NCBI GenBank assembly: GCA_002449845.1
Contig: DJXW01000017.1
Coordinates: 5,942-69,941 of the forward strand
Reading direction: 5' to 3'
Length of the DNA stretch: 64,000 bases
Origin: Prevotella sp. UBA6994
GTDB taxonomy: Bacteria; Bacteroidota; Bacteroidia; Bacteroidales; Bacteroidaceae
Part shown: positions 34,679 to 44,236 of the stretch, piece by piece
Layout: the number at the start of each line of letters is the position of its first letter
How positions within the stretch are numbered: position 1 is the first letter of the stretch
Made by a program: the position numbers and the translations under genes
The notes under the pieces: generated by a model
Database searches by the model: none
What the model saw: the letters and a program-made list of their open reading frames with translations, nothing else
Told to the model about the DNA's origin: nothing

Positions 34679-36637
34679 TCAATCCTCATCTACAAGCGAC
34701 TTGATTTCCTTGAGCCAGATGTTGCTCGACGCATCACTGGGCATTCGCCAATCACCACGTGGACTGAGGCTCACACTTCCGACTTTCGGACCATCAGGAA
34801 GGCAGGAACGCTTGAATTGCTGGTTGAAGAAACGGCGAAGGAAGGTCTGAAGCCAATGGGCAATCACCTCATCGTCGTACTTATCGGCAAACGCCTTCTG
34901 AGCCAAGAGGAAAATCTTGGAAGGACGGAACCCGAAACGCAGGAAATAATACAGGAAGAAATCGTGCAATTCGTATGGTCCCACCAAATCCTCCGTCTTC
35001 TGTTGAATCTCTCCGTCGGCATTGGCTGGAATCAGCTCAGGACTGATAGGTGTATCTACCACGTCGAGCAATGTCTTGCGGGTTTCCTTGTCCATACCCT
35101 CTGCCACATATTTCACCAGATATTTGACAAGTGTCTTGGGCACACTGGCGTTTACGCCGTACATCGACATGTGGTCGCCATTGTATGTAGCCCAGCCCAA
35201 TGCCAACTCCGATAAGTCGCCCGTTCCCACGACCAATCCTCCCAACCTATTGCTGAGGTCCATGAGAATCTGTGTGCGCTCTCGTGCCTGACTGTTCTCG
35301 TATGTCACATCGTGTACGTTGATATCGTGACCAATATCCTCAAAGTGTTGCTTCACCGATTTGGCAATGTTGATTTCACGCATGTCAATACCCAGATTCT
35401 TCATCATCACGATGGCATTGTGATACGTGCGGTCAGTAGTACCAAACCCGGGCATGGTAACACCCACGATGTCTTTGCGAGGATAGCCCAACTTATCGAA
35501 GGTCTTGACACAGACAAGCAAGGCAAGCGTGGAATCCAATCCGCCACTAATGCCAACGATAACCTTTTTACTATGGGTGTGAACCATACGTTTTGCCAAG
35601 CCCATCACCTGAATATTGAAAATCTCCTCACAACTACGAGCCATATTCTCCGTCTTAGGAATAAATGGCAGTGGGTCAAATTGACGCTCAAGCACAAAGT
35701 CGCGTGGTGTGTAAGAACGGCAATCCGTGAAGGTAATGGGAAGACGTGAATTTTCAAAGTCGAACTTCAAGTTGCGCTGGGCATTCACGTATGTGGAATT
35801 GGTACGACGTTCTGAGCGCAAGCGTTCCACATCAATCTGCATGGTACACATCTGGTTTTCCATCGTGAACCGTTCGCCCTCGGCAAGCAGTTTACCATTC
35901 TCGTAAATCATCGCATTACCACCATACACCACATCCTGTGTACTCTCGCCAAAGCCACAACCACTATACACATATCCCGTAATGGTACGGGCACTCTGTT
36001 GAGCAATGAGCGACTGGAGGTAATCGTGCTTGCCAATGAGTTCGTCGCTGGCAGAGAGGTTGAAGATAATGTCTGCGCCAGCCAATGCCAACGTATTGCT
36101 GGGCGGAACAGGAGCCCATACGTCTTCACATATCTCAATGCCAAAGAGTACACCGTCGCACGTGCGGAAAAGTTGGGGATAAGGGGACACCAACACCCTG
36201 CTGCCCGCATAGCGAATCTCCGTAGGCTTGAGGTCTTGCGAAGAGGCAAACCAACGTTTTTCATAGAACTCGGCGTAATTGGGCAGGTAAGTCTTTGGCA
36301 CGATGCCCAACAACTGTCCCTTTTGGATAACTGCCGCACAATTGAGCAACAAGTCGCCCACTACGATGGGCAAGCCCACGATAGATACGATGTCTAACTG
36401 ACGGGTGAAGTCGAGCAAGGTAAGCACACCAGCCTCAGCCTCATCGAGCAAAAGATTTTGCCTGAAAAGGTCTTGACAGGTATAACCCGTGATAGAGAGT
36501 TCGGGAAAGACAATGATTTCCACACCCTTTCCTTCTGCCTGTGCTATCTGACACTCAATCTGTTGCAGATTGTATTCGATGTCTGCCACTTTCACCGTGG
36601 GAACGGCAGCAGCCACTTTGATGAATCCGTTTTCCAT
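34679..36637 (-). CDS. nadE: Glutamine-hydrolysing NAD+ synthetase
   Basis: 652 residues: N-terminal nitrilase-type glutaminase (about 1-290; Glu in VFPELSITGYTC, Lys in PKTYLPNYAEFYEKRWF, Cys in LFGIEICEDVWAP) fused to the ammonia-dependent synthetase domain with PP-loop VGISGGLDSTLALL and GTGDLSELALGW. Amidates nicotinic acid adenine dinucleotide to NAD+ with ATP. Starts 1 base after the DUF2027-Smr stop, so it is the last gene of the PAP2-queA-Smr-nadE group. Confidence 0.97.
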   Translation of the reverse strand: MENGFIKVAAAVPTVKVADIEYNLQQIECQIAQAEGKGVEIIVFPELSITGYTCQDLFRQNLLLDEAEAGVLTLLDFTRQLDIVSIVGLPIVVGDLLLNCAAVIQKGQLLGIVPKTYLPNYAEFYEKRWFASSQDLKPTEIRYAGSRVLVSPYPQLFRTCDGVLFGIEICEDVWAPVPPSNTLALAGADIIFNLSASDELIGKHDYLQSLIAQQSARTITGYVYSGCGFGESTQDVVYGGNAMIYENGKLLAEGERFTMENQMCTMQIDVERLRSERRTNSTYVNAQRNLKFDFENSRLPITFTDCRSYTPRDFVLERQFDPLPFIPKTENMARSCEEIFNIQVMGLAKRMVHTHSKKVIVGISGGLDSTLALLVCVKTFDKLGYPRKDIVGVTMPGFGTTDRTYHNAIVMMKNLGIDMREINIAKSVKQHFEDIGHDINVHDVTYENSQARERTQILMDLSNRLGGLVVGTGDLSELALGWATYNGDHMSMYGVNASVPKTLVKYLVKYVAEGMDKETRKTLLDVVDTPISPELIPANADGEIQQKTEDLVGPYELHDFFLYYFLRFGFRPSKIFLLAQKAFADKYDDEVIAHWLQTFLRRFFNQQFKRSCLPDGPKVGSVSLSPRGDWRMPSDASSNIWLKEIKSLVDED

Positions 36638-36638
36638 G

Positions 36639-37814
36639 TTATTTAATCGTTACTTGCGTTGCCCCATAGCCATATTCCTGGAACGAGGCATCTTGATATG
36701 TATAATGCTTGAAGCGGTAAACTAAGTCGTTGATGAGTGCACGGCGCAGAACACCCTCACCCTTACCATGTACAAAGATGATGCGCTGACCTTTCTTGGA
36801 AGCATGTTCCTTGAGAGTGCGACGGAACACATCCAACTGATAATTGAGAATGTCACCAGCCGACATTCCGTTTGTAGTATCAAGCAAAGCATTGGCATGA
36901 AGGTCAACCACGATGACATCTTCATCGCCCTTGCGCTTGGTGATAAAGGGGTTGCCCTTCTTGCGGCCATCATCGTAACGGCGCACATAGCTTTCTTGTT
37001 GCTTGCGAGAAACCTTCGTGTGGTCAGCAGGTTCTGAATGATACATCTCAGCCTTGAGTTGCTTAGCATCCACGACCAACGGGCGAGTAATCTTGTCGTT
37101 TTCAATGATGGTATGGATAAGGGCTGGTTGTTCAAAGAAATCATTCTCTTGGAACGTATGCAACTTATAGAACTTCACGGGGTCTATACGGAATTGTACG
37201 TCAACCACAGGTTTGAGGATAAAAGGCTTCTCACGTTTGTAAGCCATGAGTTGAATGGCTACGTGACCGAGATTATTCAACTCATCACGTCCAAACTCCT
37301 CAATAAACTCCTTGGTATTGGGTTCCACCTCACCCTGCGAGCGCAACGCCCAACTATTGCCATCTGCTGTGAGATAAGCATATTGGATATAATAATTACT
37401 GTCATTGACGAAATAGCACTCGAATCGTGTGTGCGTAATTTCCTTGATGTCGATGGGAACGAACGCCAAATAAGCAGACAAGGCATTTCCACCTTTACGT
37501 TCTTCTACAGGAGCACGAAAGGTAACCTTCGACAAGTTAACCTCATCATCGTCATCATCAATTGGAGCATCCTCTGTTTGAGCCCCCATCATGGCTTTCA
37601 CCGAACGGTTATCGGGAGCCTTGGGAGCAGGTTTGGTAAAGGTCAGATGCGCCTTATTGTAATCTTCTTGTCCTATCACCACCACGTCATTGACAGACAT
37701 GGGAATATCAAATCCATCCTCGTCTTGCACGAGAACTATATTCTTTCCTTGGAAGCCTGAGACAATGCCGCCACCGACTTCACTAATAAATCTTACTTTA
37801 TCTCCTATTTTCAT
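36639..37814 (-). CDS. DUF2027 and Smr-domain protein
   Basis: 391 residues. N-terminal KOW/SH3-like segment (KIGDKVRFISEVGGGIV), central DUF2027 region, and a C-terminal Smr domain (about 300-391) with VVDLHANALL and IIFVHGKGEGVLRRAL, the DLH and HGKG motifs of Smr nucleases as in MutS2. Probable nucleic-acid or ribosome-associated endonuclease of Bacteroidetes type; no MutS ATPase part is present. Its ATG is separated from the queA stop by an 18-bp minisatellite. Confidence 0.85.
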   Translation of the reverse strand: MKIGDKVRFISEVGGGIVSGFQGKNIVLVQDEDGFDIPMSVNDVVVIGQEDYNKAHLTFTKPAPKAPDNRSVKAMMGAQTEDAPIDDDDDEVNLSKVTFRAPVEERKGGNALSAYLAFVPIDIKEITHTRFECYFVNDSNYYIQYAYLTADGNSWALRSQGEVEPNTKEFIEEFGRDELNNLGHVAIQLMAYKREKPFILKPVVDVQFRIDPVKFYKLHTFQENDFFEQPALIHTIIENDKITRPLVVDAKQLKAEMYHSEPADHTKVSRKQQESYVRRYDDGRKKGNPFITKRKGDEDVIVVDLHANALLDTTNGMSAGDILNYQLDVFRRTLKEHASKKGQRIIFVHGKGEGVLRRALINDLVYRFKHYTYQDASFQEYGYGATQVTIK

Positions 37815-37826
37815 ATTGTCTTTTTT

Positions 37827-37898
37827 CTCTGAGGTCTCCGAGTTCTCTGAGGTCTCTGAGTTCTCCGAGGTCTCTGAACTCTCTGAGGTCTCCGATCC
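37827..37898. repeat. Four 18-bp minisatellite units between queA and the Smr gene
   Basis: Units at 37827, 37845, 37863 and 37881 follow CTCTGAGGTCTCCGAGTT with one to four changes each. They fill the gap from the queA stop codon to about 13 bases from the next ATG. The length is a multiple of three, but the repeats are outside both genes. Confidence 0.85.
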
Positions 37899-39125
37899 CT
37901 ATTCTCCCGGTATCAGCAGCGAGCTATCGCCATAGCTCAAGAAACGGAAGTCATGAGCCAAGGCATAATCGTAAATCTTTCGCCAATCACCACGCACAAA
38001 GGCACTCACCAATAAAAGCAATGTACTCTGTGGCTGATGGAAATTGGTAACCAACATCTTCACTATCTTATATTGATAACCAGGCGCAATGATAATTTGC
38101 GTACTGGTATGGAGGGTATTCAACTCATTGCGCTGCATATAGTCCAAGATGTTCTGAATGGCTTTTTCAGCAGGAATCTCTTGGTCAGCTGCCAATTGAT
38201 AGGGTTCCCATTGATGCACATGAAATTCTTCTTCGGTGAGGAGAGGATTCTGCTCTAATTTCACTCCTATATAATAAAGACTCTCCAATGTGCGCACACT
38301 GGTTGTACCTACGGCAATGGCAGAGGCATGATGACGCAAGAGTTTTTCCAATGTCTGCTTACGCACGCTGATATACTCACTATGCATCTCATGTCCACCT
38401 ATCTCCTCGCTCTTCACAGGCTTAAATGTACCCGCCCCCACATGAAGGGTAAGTTCTTCACGGTCTATACCATGCGCATCTAAATCAGCAAGCACCTGTG
38501 GGGTGAAATGCAAACCAGCCGTGGGAGCAGCCACACTTCCCTTGATTTTTGAATAAACCGTCTGGTAAGTGGTCTTATCGCTCTCCTGTGTTTCACGATT
38601 CAAATAAGGAGGGATAGGCAATTCGCCTACCGCATCCAATATTTCCGCAAACGATACGTTGCCGTTGTCCCAATCAAAAGCAATATGTTGACCGGTACCA
38701 TGTTCGCCCAAGCGAGTGGCACGAAGATTCAGCTCTACTCCATTGACCTGCAAGGAACGGGATAACGAACCTTCTTTCCATTTTTTCAGATTGCCCACCA
38801 GACAATACCACTCACAATGATTGCGAGTCTGGAACATCAGTTCGTAATCAGTAGGAGCAGCGGGCTCTAACAAAAACACCTCGATGAGTGCACCCGTTTC
38901 CTTACGAAAATGGATGCGTGCCTGAATGACCTTGGTATTATTGAAAACCATCAATGCCCCAGAGGGAAGATAATCGGGAAGATGAAAGAAAATATCCTCA
39001 CTCACCTCACCACGTCGATACACCAACAACTTGGAATGATCGCGCTGGGCAATGGGAAATTTGGCTATCCTTTCATCGGGTAGCTCATACGTATAATCGC
39101 TGATATGAATATGTTTCGTTTCCAT
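37899..39125 (-). CDS. queA: tRNA preQ1(34) S-adenosylmethionine ribosyltransferase-isomerase
   Basis: 408 residues from METKHIHISDYTYELPDERIAKFP; the ATG at 39170 would overlap the PAP2 gene by 40 bases. Motifs: YELPDERIAKFP, DHSKLLVYRRG, MVFNNTKVIQARI, GSVAAPTAGLHFTPQVL, LHVGAGTFKPVK and TNFHQPQSTLLLLVSAF. Adds the epoxycyclopentane ring to preQ1 in the anticodon wobble position on the path to queuosine. Starts 5 bases after the PAP2 stop. Confidence 0.96.
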   Translation of the reverse strand: METKHIHISDYTYELPDERIAKFPIAQRDHSKLLVYRRGEVSEDIFFHLPDYLPSGALMVFNNTKVIQARIHFRKETGALIEVFLLEPAAPTDYELMFQTRNHCEWYCLVGNLKKWKEGSLSRSLQVNGVELNLRATRLGEHGTGQHIAFDWDNGNVSFAEILDAVGELPIPPYLNRETQESDKTTYQTVYSKIKGSVAAPTAGLHFTPQVLADLDAHGIDREELTLHVGAGTFKPVKSEEIGGHEMHSEYISVRKQTLEKLLRHHASAIAVGTTSVRTLESLYYIGVKLEQNPLLTEEEFHVHQWEPYQLAADQEIPAEKAIQNILDYMQRNELNTLHTSTQIIIAPGYQYKIVKMLVTNFHQPQSTLLLLVSAFVRGDWRKIYDYALAHDFRFLSYGDSSLLIPGE

Positions 39126-39130
39126 CAAAT

Positions 39131-39829
39131 CTATTGAATAATTGTAACTCCACGGATCACAGCGTAGCAAAACGTCAACAACAAGATGGTAATGACAACA
39201 TGTACGTCTGACAACGCATACCCCGTGCGAGTGTATTGGGAAGAGACATAGTTAAGCTTTGGCCGAACCAAGAAATAAATCTTTCTGAAAAAGAGATAGA
39301 CAATGCTGCCTACGATAAATCCCCACAACAATCCTACACTGATGTCTCCAGGATAATGAAGTCCTAAATACATACGCGTCCAACAATTGACGAATGACCA
39401 AAGGATGAGAAACACACTCAACAGCTTGCTCCTCACCAACCAAGAGAAAAAGATGGCAATAGACATGGTATTGGCTGCGTGAGCAGAGAAGAAACTGTAA
39501 TCCATGCCACGAATGTTGTTGACGATATGAACGGAGTATTTGATGATGGGATCATTGCTTGGACGAGGACGTGCCACCCAAGGCTTAAACAAATGTTCGG
39601 AAATACCATCGGCAAGGATGATACATAAAACCGAGCATCCTATAATCAAGCCGATTTGCGCCATCGTCTCATTGTTCTTGACTACCAAATAAAGAAGAGC
39701 CAAGTATAGAGGCAACCACGTGAGACCAGACGTTAGCACGAAAGCCAACCCATCTATGAACATGGAGTCGCTTCCGTTGAAAAAAAACAACGCCGATTGG
39801 TCTAATTCAATTAATCGTTCTAAGCTCAA
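39131..39829 (-). CDS. PAP2-family membrane phosphatase
   Basis: 232 residues, about five to six membrane segments. Acid-phosphatase motifs: KPWVARPRPSND (KxxxxxxRP-like; K and R present), SFFSAHAANTMS (PSGH equivalent with Ser and His) and RMYLGLHYPGDISVG (SRxxxxxHxxxD equivalent). Likely dephosphorylates undecaprenyl pyrophosphate or a lipid phosphate on the periplasmic side. Lies 45 bases after the bat fusion gene and just before queA. Confidence 0.88.
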   Translation of the reverse strand: MSLERLIELDQSALFFFNGSDSMFIDGLAFVLTSGLTWLPLYLALLYLVVKNNETMAQIGLIIGCSVLCIILADGISEHLFKPWVARPRPSNDPIIKYSVHIVNNIRGMDYSFFSAHAANTMSIAIFFSWLVRSKLLSVFLILWSFVNCWTRMYLGLHYPGDISVGLLWGFIVGSIVYLFFRKIYFLVRPKLNYVSSQYTRTGYALSDVHVVITILLLTFCYAVIRGVTIIQ

Positions 39830-39874
39830 TGGTCTAAATCTTTTCTGTTTAACATAAAAGGGCGATGAGACGAG

Positions 39875-42487
39875 TTAGATTTCCTCAATCTGTCGTTCCA
39901 ATACCCATCCCTCACGACCGTCTGCCAAGGTTACGTTTCGCCAACCCTTGATAGACTTATCGGTAATATTTACATGAGTGCCTTCGTGAATGACAAACGA
40001 GTCGTTGCTGGAGGCAGACGGAGTCTTCTTGACATTCACCGTGGGAGCTATGACTATCGCTCCACAACGATTGATGAGCATTTGCTTTTGCTGATAGGCA
40101 AACAAATTGCTCAACAAAAAGAGTACGAGGAAGATAATGGCTCCAAAAAATCCTACCTTTCGCAAGTTGATGCTGGGTGCAAAGAGATAGAGCAAAACCA
40201 GCAACAACACGAGGACGATGGAGACAATGGCTGTACGTGCCCACGAATCAACACTGGTAAAATTAACCAATGAATGATACCACGTCACAAAAAACATCTC
40301 GCTCTCTGGAGTTATCTTGTCGATGGTACGACTACGGGCAAATTGCAAATTGTAGTTGATGTCATCGTCACCGGGATTGAGCAGATGAGCACGCTCGTAT
40401 GCCAACACAGCCTTTGTAATGTTGTCGGTACGGAAATAAGCATTGCCCAAGTTATAATACAATTCGGCAGAGACACCCTCTTTCAACAATTCCTCATAAT
40501 CCTTGATGGCTTGTTGATAATTGCCTTTCTTGTATTCATCATCAGCATTTTGCTTGGTAATGGCATGTGCAGACAATGAGGATAGCAACAAGAAGGCTAC
40601 TATCAGCAGATGGGCTACCTCACCCACTCCCTTCTTGGATGTATGCTTATTCTTTTTCATGGCATCTTCAATGTTCATAATCGCTGTCATGGCTGACTCG
40701 AAGGTCTTATTCATATTACCAGCAGGGTCGCCAGGTGCATAGCGTTCAAATTCACACTCATCAAGTGCAGAGATAAACTTTCCAATCGTAGAATCATCTA
40801 CGTGATATTGACGCAACTTCTCCTCAATATTTTCCCTGGAAAGTTGCTCGACAGGAATATTCATCTTATCACCCACATATCCCCATAAGGCTCGCAACAC
40901 CTCATCATAGAACTCGCCTTGCTTACCACTCAGCATCAACTGGCTGGCTTTACGCAAACGTTTGGTGGCAACCTTGTTGGCTTTCTTACCACGCATCTTC
41001 ACGAGGTCGGCATTGTCGATAGCTCGTTTACGGAAGATGATGAGCAAGGCTATAAAGGCGATAAGTGGCAACAAGAGACCAATCCAATAAGAACGACTGC
41101 CAAAGAAGAACTCATCCACATCATGACGGTCTGCCTTACCCAGTTTCAATCCCCTGATATCCTTTTCCTTTTCAGAAGTATAATCGGCTATCGTGGAACC
41201 CTTACCACTACCCTTCTCCACATTCACCTCGAACGTTGGAGTCTTAATGGTCTTATAGGTATTGGCTCCCGTATCGTAATAAACCAATTGTACAGACGGA
41301 ATGGTGTATTTGCCTTGGTTGCGAGGTACGGCAAGGAAATCATAAATCATATTTCCTTCCACGCCATTTGAGGTTAGCTTTGTCTTATCTACCACCTTGG
41401 CATCATACTTGTCGAAATCTTTCGGAAATTCCACAACGGGTTGCTTCAATAGTTTCAAGTTGCCCACACCGCCAACGACAACTCGTAAGGTGATTGGTTC
41501 ACCTGCCTTTACCTCCTTCTTGTCGAGTTGGGCAGAAATATTGAAATGACCTACTCCACCAGAGAAATTGGCAGGGCGAGTAGGCAACGGAACAACATCT
41601 ACCGTAATGCTGGGTGCAACAATGTCACATTTCACCTCAACATATCCCGAACCTCCATTGAAGAAAGCCTCAAAGGGATCAACGGAACGATTTTGCTGAA
41701 CCACAATACCCTTGAAGGTAATACTGGGGATTTCCAATTTACCCGTCATCTGAGGATACATTACATATTGGCTCCAAGTAACACAACGGTAATTTCTACC
41801 GTTTACCTTTTCAATATGGAAGCTCTTGGGCTGAGGCAACTGCACTTCTTGCGTATGGAAGCCGGTAAGGTCGGGCATCTTACCCTCCAACTGAGTGAGT
41901 TCCACCAATGTATAAACCTTATATGTCAACAAGATAGGTTCCTGTTCATGTACCCTGCGTTTATTGGCACTCACTCTGATAAACAAATCACTACCGGAAA
42001 TTTTGGAACCCGCATCTCTTACCTGTCCTCCCTCATCACGATCCTCATGCATTTTGGGTGCGCTGTTGTGATGGTTGTTAGAACTGTTACCCGTCACGGT
42101 AATCTTAACCGACTGCGACGAAACGTCCTTACCAGCCACCTTGGCACGAGCAGCGGGGATAGTATATGTACCGTTTTTCTCGGCATATAACGTATAGGTA
42201 TAGGTAATGGACGAATGAGAAGACGTATGACCATTGACCATCTGATAAGAGGATTGCGAAGAGGTATAGGGACCTGCTATTACCTCTAAGCCATCAAAGG
42301 AACGAATACCAGAACGAAAGTCTTGTACGTCTTGTGTATTGATGGTATAAGATATGCGGAAGTTCTCTCCCACAGAAACACGCGAGGGAGCAGATACCGA
42401 TATGCTTTGTGCCTTTAATTGACTGACACTCCATAAGGCACAAATGAAGAGCATCCATGTAAATTTGTATAAATTCCTCATTCTCAA
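39875..42487 (-). CDS. BatD-BatE fusion protein
   Basis: 870 residues. BatD part (1-600): signal peptide (FICALWSVSQLKAQ), repeated Ig-like beta domains (VSVGENFRISYTI, IPSITFKGIVV, VKAGEPITLRVVVGGVGNL) and a membrane helix (YWIGLLLPLIAFIALLIIF). From M610 a second protein begins in frame: an internal signal-like helix (HLLIVAFLLLSSLSAHA), TPRs (YKKGNYQQAIKDYEELL), two membrane helices and a C-terminal SH3-like domain (VNVKKTPSASSNDSF, GREGWVLERQIEEI), which is BatE. The two are usually separate genes; M610 may also allow internal initiation. Last gene of the Bat operon. Confidence 0.88.
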   Translation of the reverse strand: MRMRNLYKFTWMLFICALWSVSQLKAQSISVSAPSRVSVGENFRISYTINTQDVQDFRSGIRSFDGLEVIAGPYTSSQSSYQMVNGHTSSHSSITYTYTLYAEKNGTYTIPAARAKVAGKDVSSQSVKITVTGNSSNNHHNSAPKMHEDRDEGGQVRDAGSKISGSDLFIRVSANKRRVHEQEPILLTYKVYTLVELTQLEGKMPDLTGFHTQEVQLPQPKSFHIEKVNGRNYRCVTWSQYVMYPQMTGKLEIPSITFKGIVVQQNRSVDPFEAFFNGGSGYVEVKCDIVAPSITVDVVPLPTRPANFSGGVGHFNISAQLDKKEVKAGEPITLRVVVGGVGNLKLLKQPVVEFPKDFDKYDAKVVDKTKLTSNGVEGNMIYDFLAVPRNQGKYTIPSVQLVYYDTGANTYKTIKTPTFEVNVEKGSGKGSTIADYTSEKEKDIRGLKLGKADRHDVDEFFFGSRSYWIGLLLPLIAFIALLIIFRKRAIDNADLVKMRGKKANKVATKRLRKASQLMLSGKQGEFYDEVLRALWGYVGDKMNIPVEQLSRENIEEKLRQYHVDDSTIGKFISALDECEFERYAPGDPAGNMNKTFESAMTAIMNIEDAMKKNKHTSKKGVGEVAHLLIVAFLLLSSLSAHAITKQNADDEYKKGNYQQAIKDYEELLKEGVSAELYYNLGNAYFRTDNITKAVLAYERAHLLNPGDDDINYNLQFARSRTIDKITPESEMFFVTWYHSLVNFTSVDSWARTAIVSIVLVLLLVLLYLFAPSINLRKVGFFGAIIFLVLFLLSNLFAYQQKQMLINRCGAIVIAPTVNVKKTPSASSNDSFVIHEGTHVNITDKSIKGWRNVTLADGREGWVLERQIEEI

Positions 42488-42499
42488 TACTCTTTCTAA

Positions 42500-44209
42500 T
42501 TACCAATTCTTCTGCAACTGACGACGACGCGGTTCCTGCATGGCTTTTTTCATGCGTTGCTGAGTAGCCTTTTCCTCCTGCACGGCAGCATTGAGCAATT
42601 GTTCGGCATTCTCCTTACTCATCTGCTCTTGCGGTTGTTGCTTCTGTTGGTCATTATTATTTTGTTTATCTTGCGATTTCTTATCTTGCTTGTCTTGATT
42701 ATCCTTATTGTCTTGAGGATTCTGCTTTTGGTTCTGATTGTTTTGTTGCTGTTGCTTTTGCAATCGCTTACACAATGCCAAGTTGTAGCGAGTCTCATCA
42801 TCGTTGGGATTATTGCGCAAACTTTCCTTGTATGCCTGGATAGCCTCACCATACATCTGATGTTTCTGACAAATAAAGCCCATGTTATGGTAAGCCATTG
42901 CCTTGCGCAAGGTACTCTTCTCTGTTCTTCCGGCATTTTCAAACTGAACGATAGCGGCAGAGTCTTTCTGTTGTTGCAACAAGGCACATCCTAAATTATA
43001 CATCGCTTGCGTGTTACGTGGATTTTTTGCCAATGCCTTGCGGTATTCCACTTCTGCCTTATCGAAACTCTGTTGACGATACAATTTGTTTCCCTGTCGG
43101 ATAGACTGACGGTCTTGTGCAAACACGTATTGACCATTCAAGGTCAGCAACATTGCAACCAACAAGAACTTTGCTACGTTTCCCACCTTATTTTTCTTAA
43201 ACAACCTAACATTCTTCAACAATGGATTCTTGCTTTCCAAGATACAAACCTCCAAGATCAGCAATAACAAGACCAATATGCCAAATGCCTGGAATTGCTC
43301 GTCGTATTCGCTATATATCACACTGTCGGTTTCTCCTTTTTGCAATTTACTCAATTCATCATTGAGCTTTTCCTGAGCATCACTGGTATTGTCAACATGG
43401 ATATACGTACCACTTCCAGCTTGCGCCACCTGTTGACACATCTGTTCATTGAGTGCCGTCATCACCACTTGTCCCTGACTATCTTTCATGTAATCGCCAT
43501 CACCCAATGGGATGGGAGCTCCATTTGCGTCACCTACGCCCAAGATAAATACGTTAATGCCTTTTTTCTTGGCAGCTTCAGCCATTTCCAATGCACCTCC
43601 TTCATGGTCTTCACCATCAGTAATGAGAATGATAGCCTTGCCAATCTTATCCTGTTGTGTGAAACTATTCATGGCAAGATGGATAGCCTGTGCGATATTG
43701 GTACCCTGCGTACCTATGAGCGAAGGATCGATATTTTGCAAGAACATCTTGGCAGACACATAATCGCTCGTAATAGGCAACTGTGTGAAAGCATCACCCG
43801 CAAAAACCACCAGTCCTATCTTGTCATTCGTGAAGTGATCGACAAGATTTTCCACCAACAACTTGCTCTTATCCAATCTTGACGGAACCACATCTTCTGC
43901 CAACATCGAATTACTGATGTCTAAACAGATGATGGTTTCTATACCGTTGCGTTTCTCATGTGAAATCTTCGTTCCCATTTGCGGACGTGCAAGCATAAGG
44001 ATGAGCATGGCAAGAGCAGCCAGAGCCACCCAGAACTTCACGGAAGGACGATATTTAGACACATCGGGCATCAGCTCCTTCAACAATTCGGGGTCTCCAA
44101 ACTTGCGGAGCTTCTTCTTCCTTTGTCTCCATCCCATCAGTCTCACTAAGGCAAGCACTGGGATAACGAGCAGGAAAAACAGGTATATAGAATCTTCAAA
44201 TCTAAACAT
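42500..44209 (-). CDS. BatB-BatC fusion protein (VWA plus TPR)
   Basis: 569 residues. BatB part (1-about 330): two N-terminal membrane helices, VWA domain with MIDAS motif CLDISNSMLAEDVVPSRLD (DxSxS) and ILITDGEDHEGG, and a closing helix (FGILVLLLLILEVCIL). BatC part: internal signal-like helix (VAKFLLVAMLLTLNGQYVFAQ, about 340-360), TPRs (AEVEYRKALAKNPRNTQAMYNLGCALL), and a Q/N/K-rich low-complexity tail (about 480-540). Starts 27 bases after batA. Works with BatA and BatD in the membrane complex linked to oxygen tolerance. Confidence 0.88.
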   Translation of the reverse strand: MFRFEDSIYLFFLLVIPVLALVRLMGWRQRKKKLRKFGDPELLKELMPDVSKYRPSVKFWVALAALAMLILMLARPQMGTKISHEKRNGIETIICLDISNSMLAEDVVPSRLDKSKLLVENLVDHFTNDKIGLVVFAGDAFTQLPITSDYVSAKMFLQNIDPSLIGTQGTNIAQAIHLAMNSFTQQDKIGKAIILITDGEDHEGGALEMAEAAKKKGINVFILGVGDANGAPIPLGDGDYMKDSQGQVVMTALNEQMCQQVAQAGSGTYIHVDNTSDAQEKLNDELSKLQKGETDSVIYSEYDEQFQAFGILVLLLLILEVCILESKNPLLKNVRLFKKNKVGNVAKFLLVAMLLTLNGQYVFAQDRQSIRQGNKLYRQQSFDKAEVEYRKALAKNPRNTQAMYNLGCALLQQQKDSAAIVQFENAGRTEKSTLRKAMAYHNMGFICQKHQMYGEAIQAYKESLRNNPNDDETRYNLALCKRLQKQQQQNNQNQKQNPQDNKDNQDKQDKKSQDKQNNNDQQKQQPQEQMSKENAEQLLNAAVQEEKATQQRMKKAMQEPRRRQLQKNW

Positions 44210-44236
44210 TGTTTACACTTTCTTCAATTGACATGA

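Noticed and set aside
37690..37935. 81-codon ORF with SEVSEFSEVS repeats
   Set aside because: Product of the 18-bp minisatellite on the strand opposite to queA and the Smr gene.
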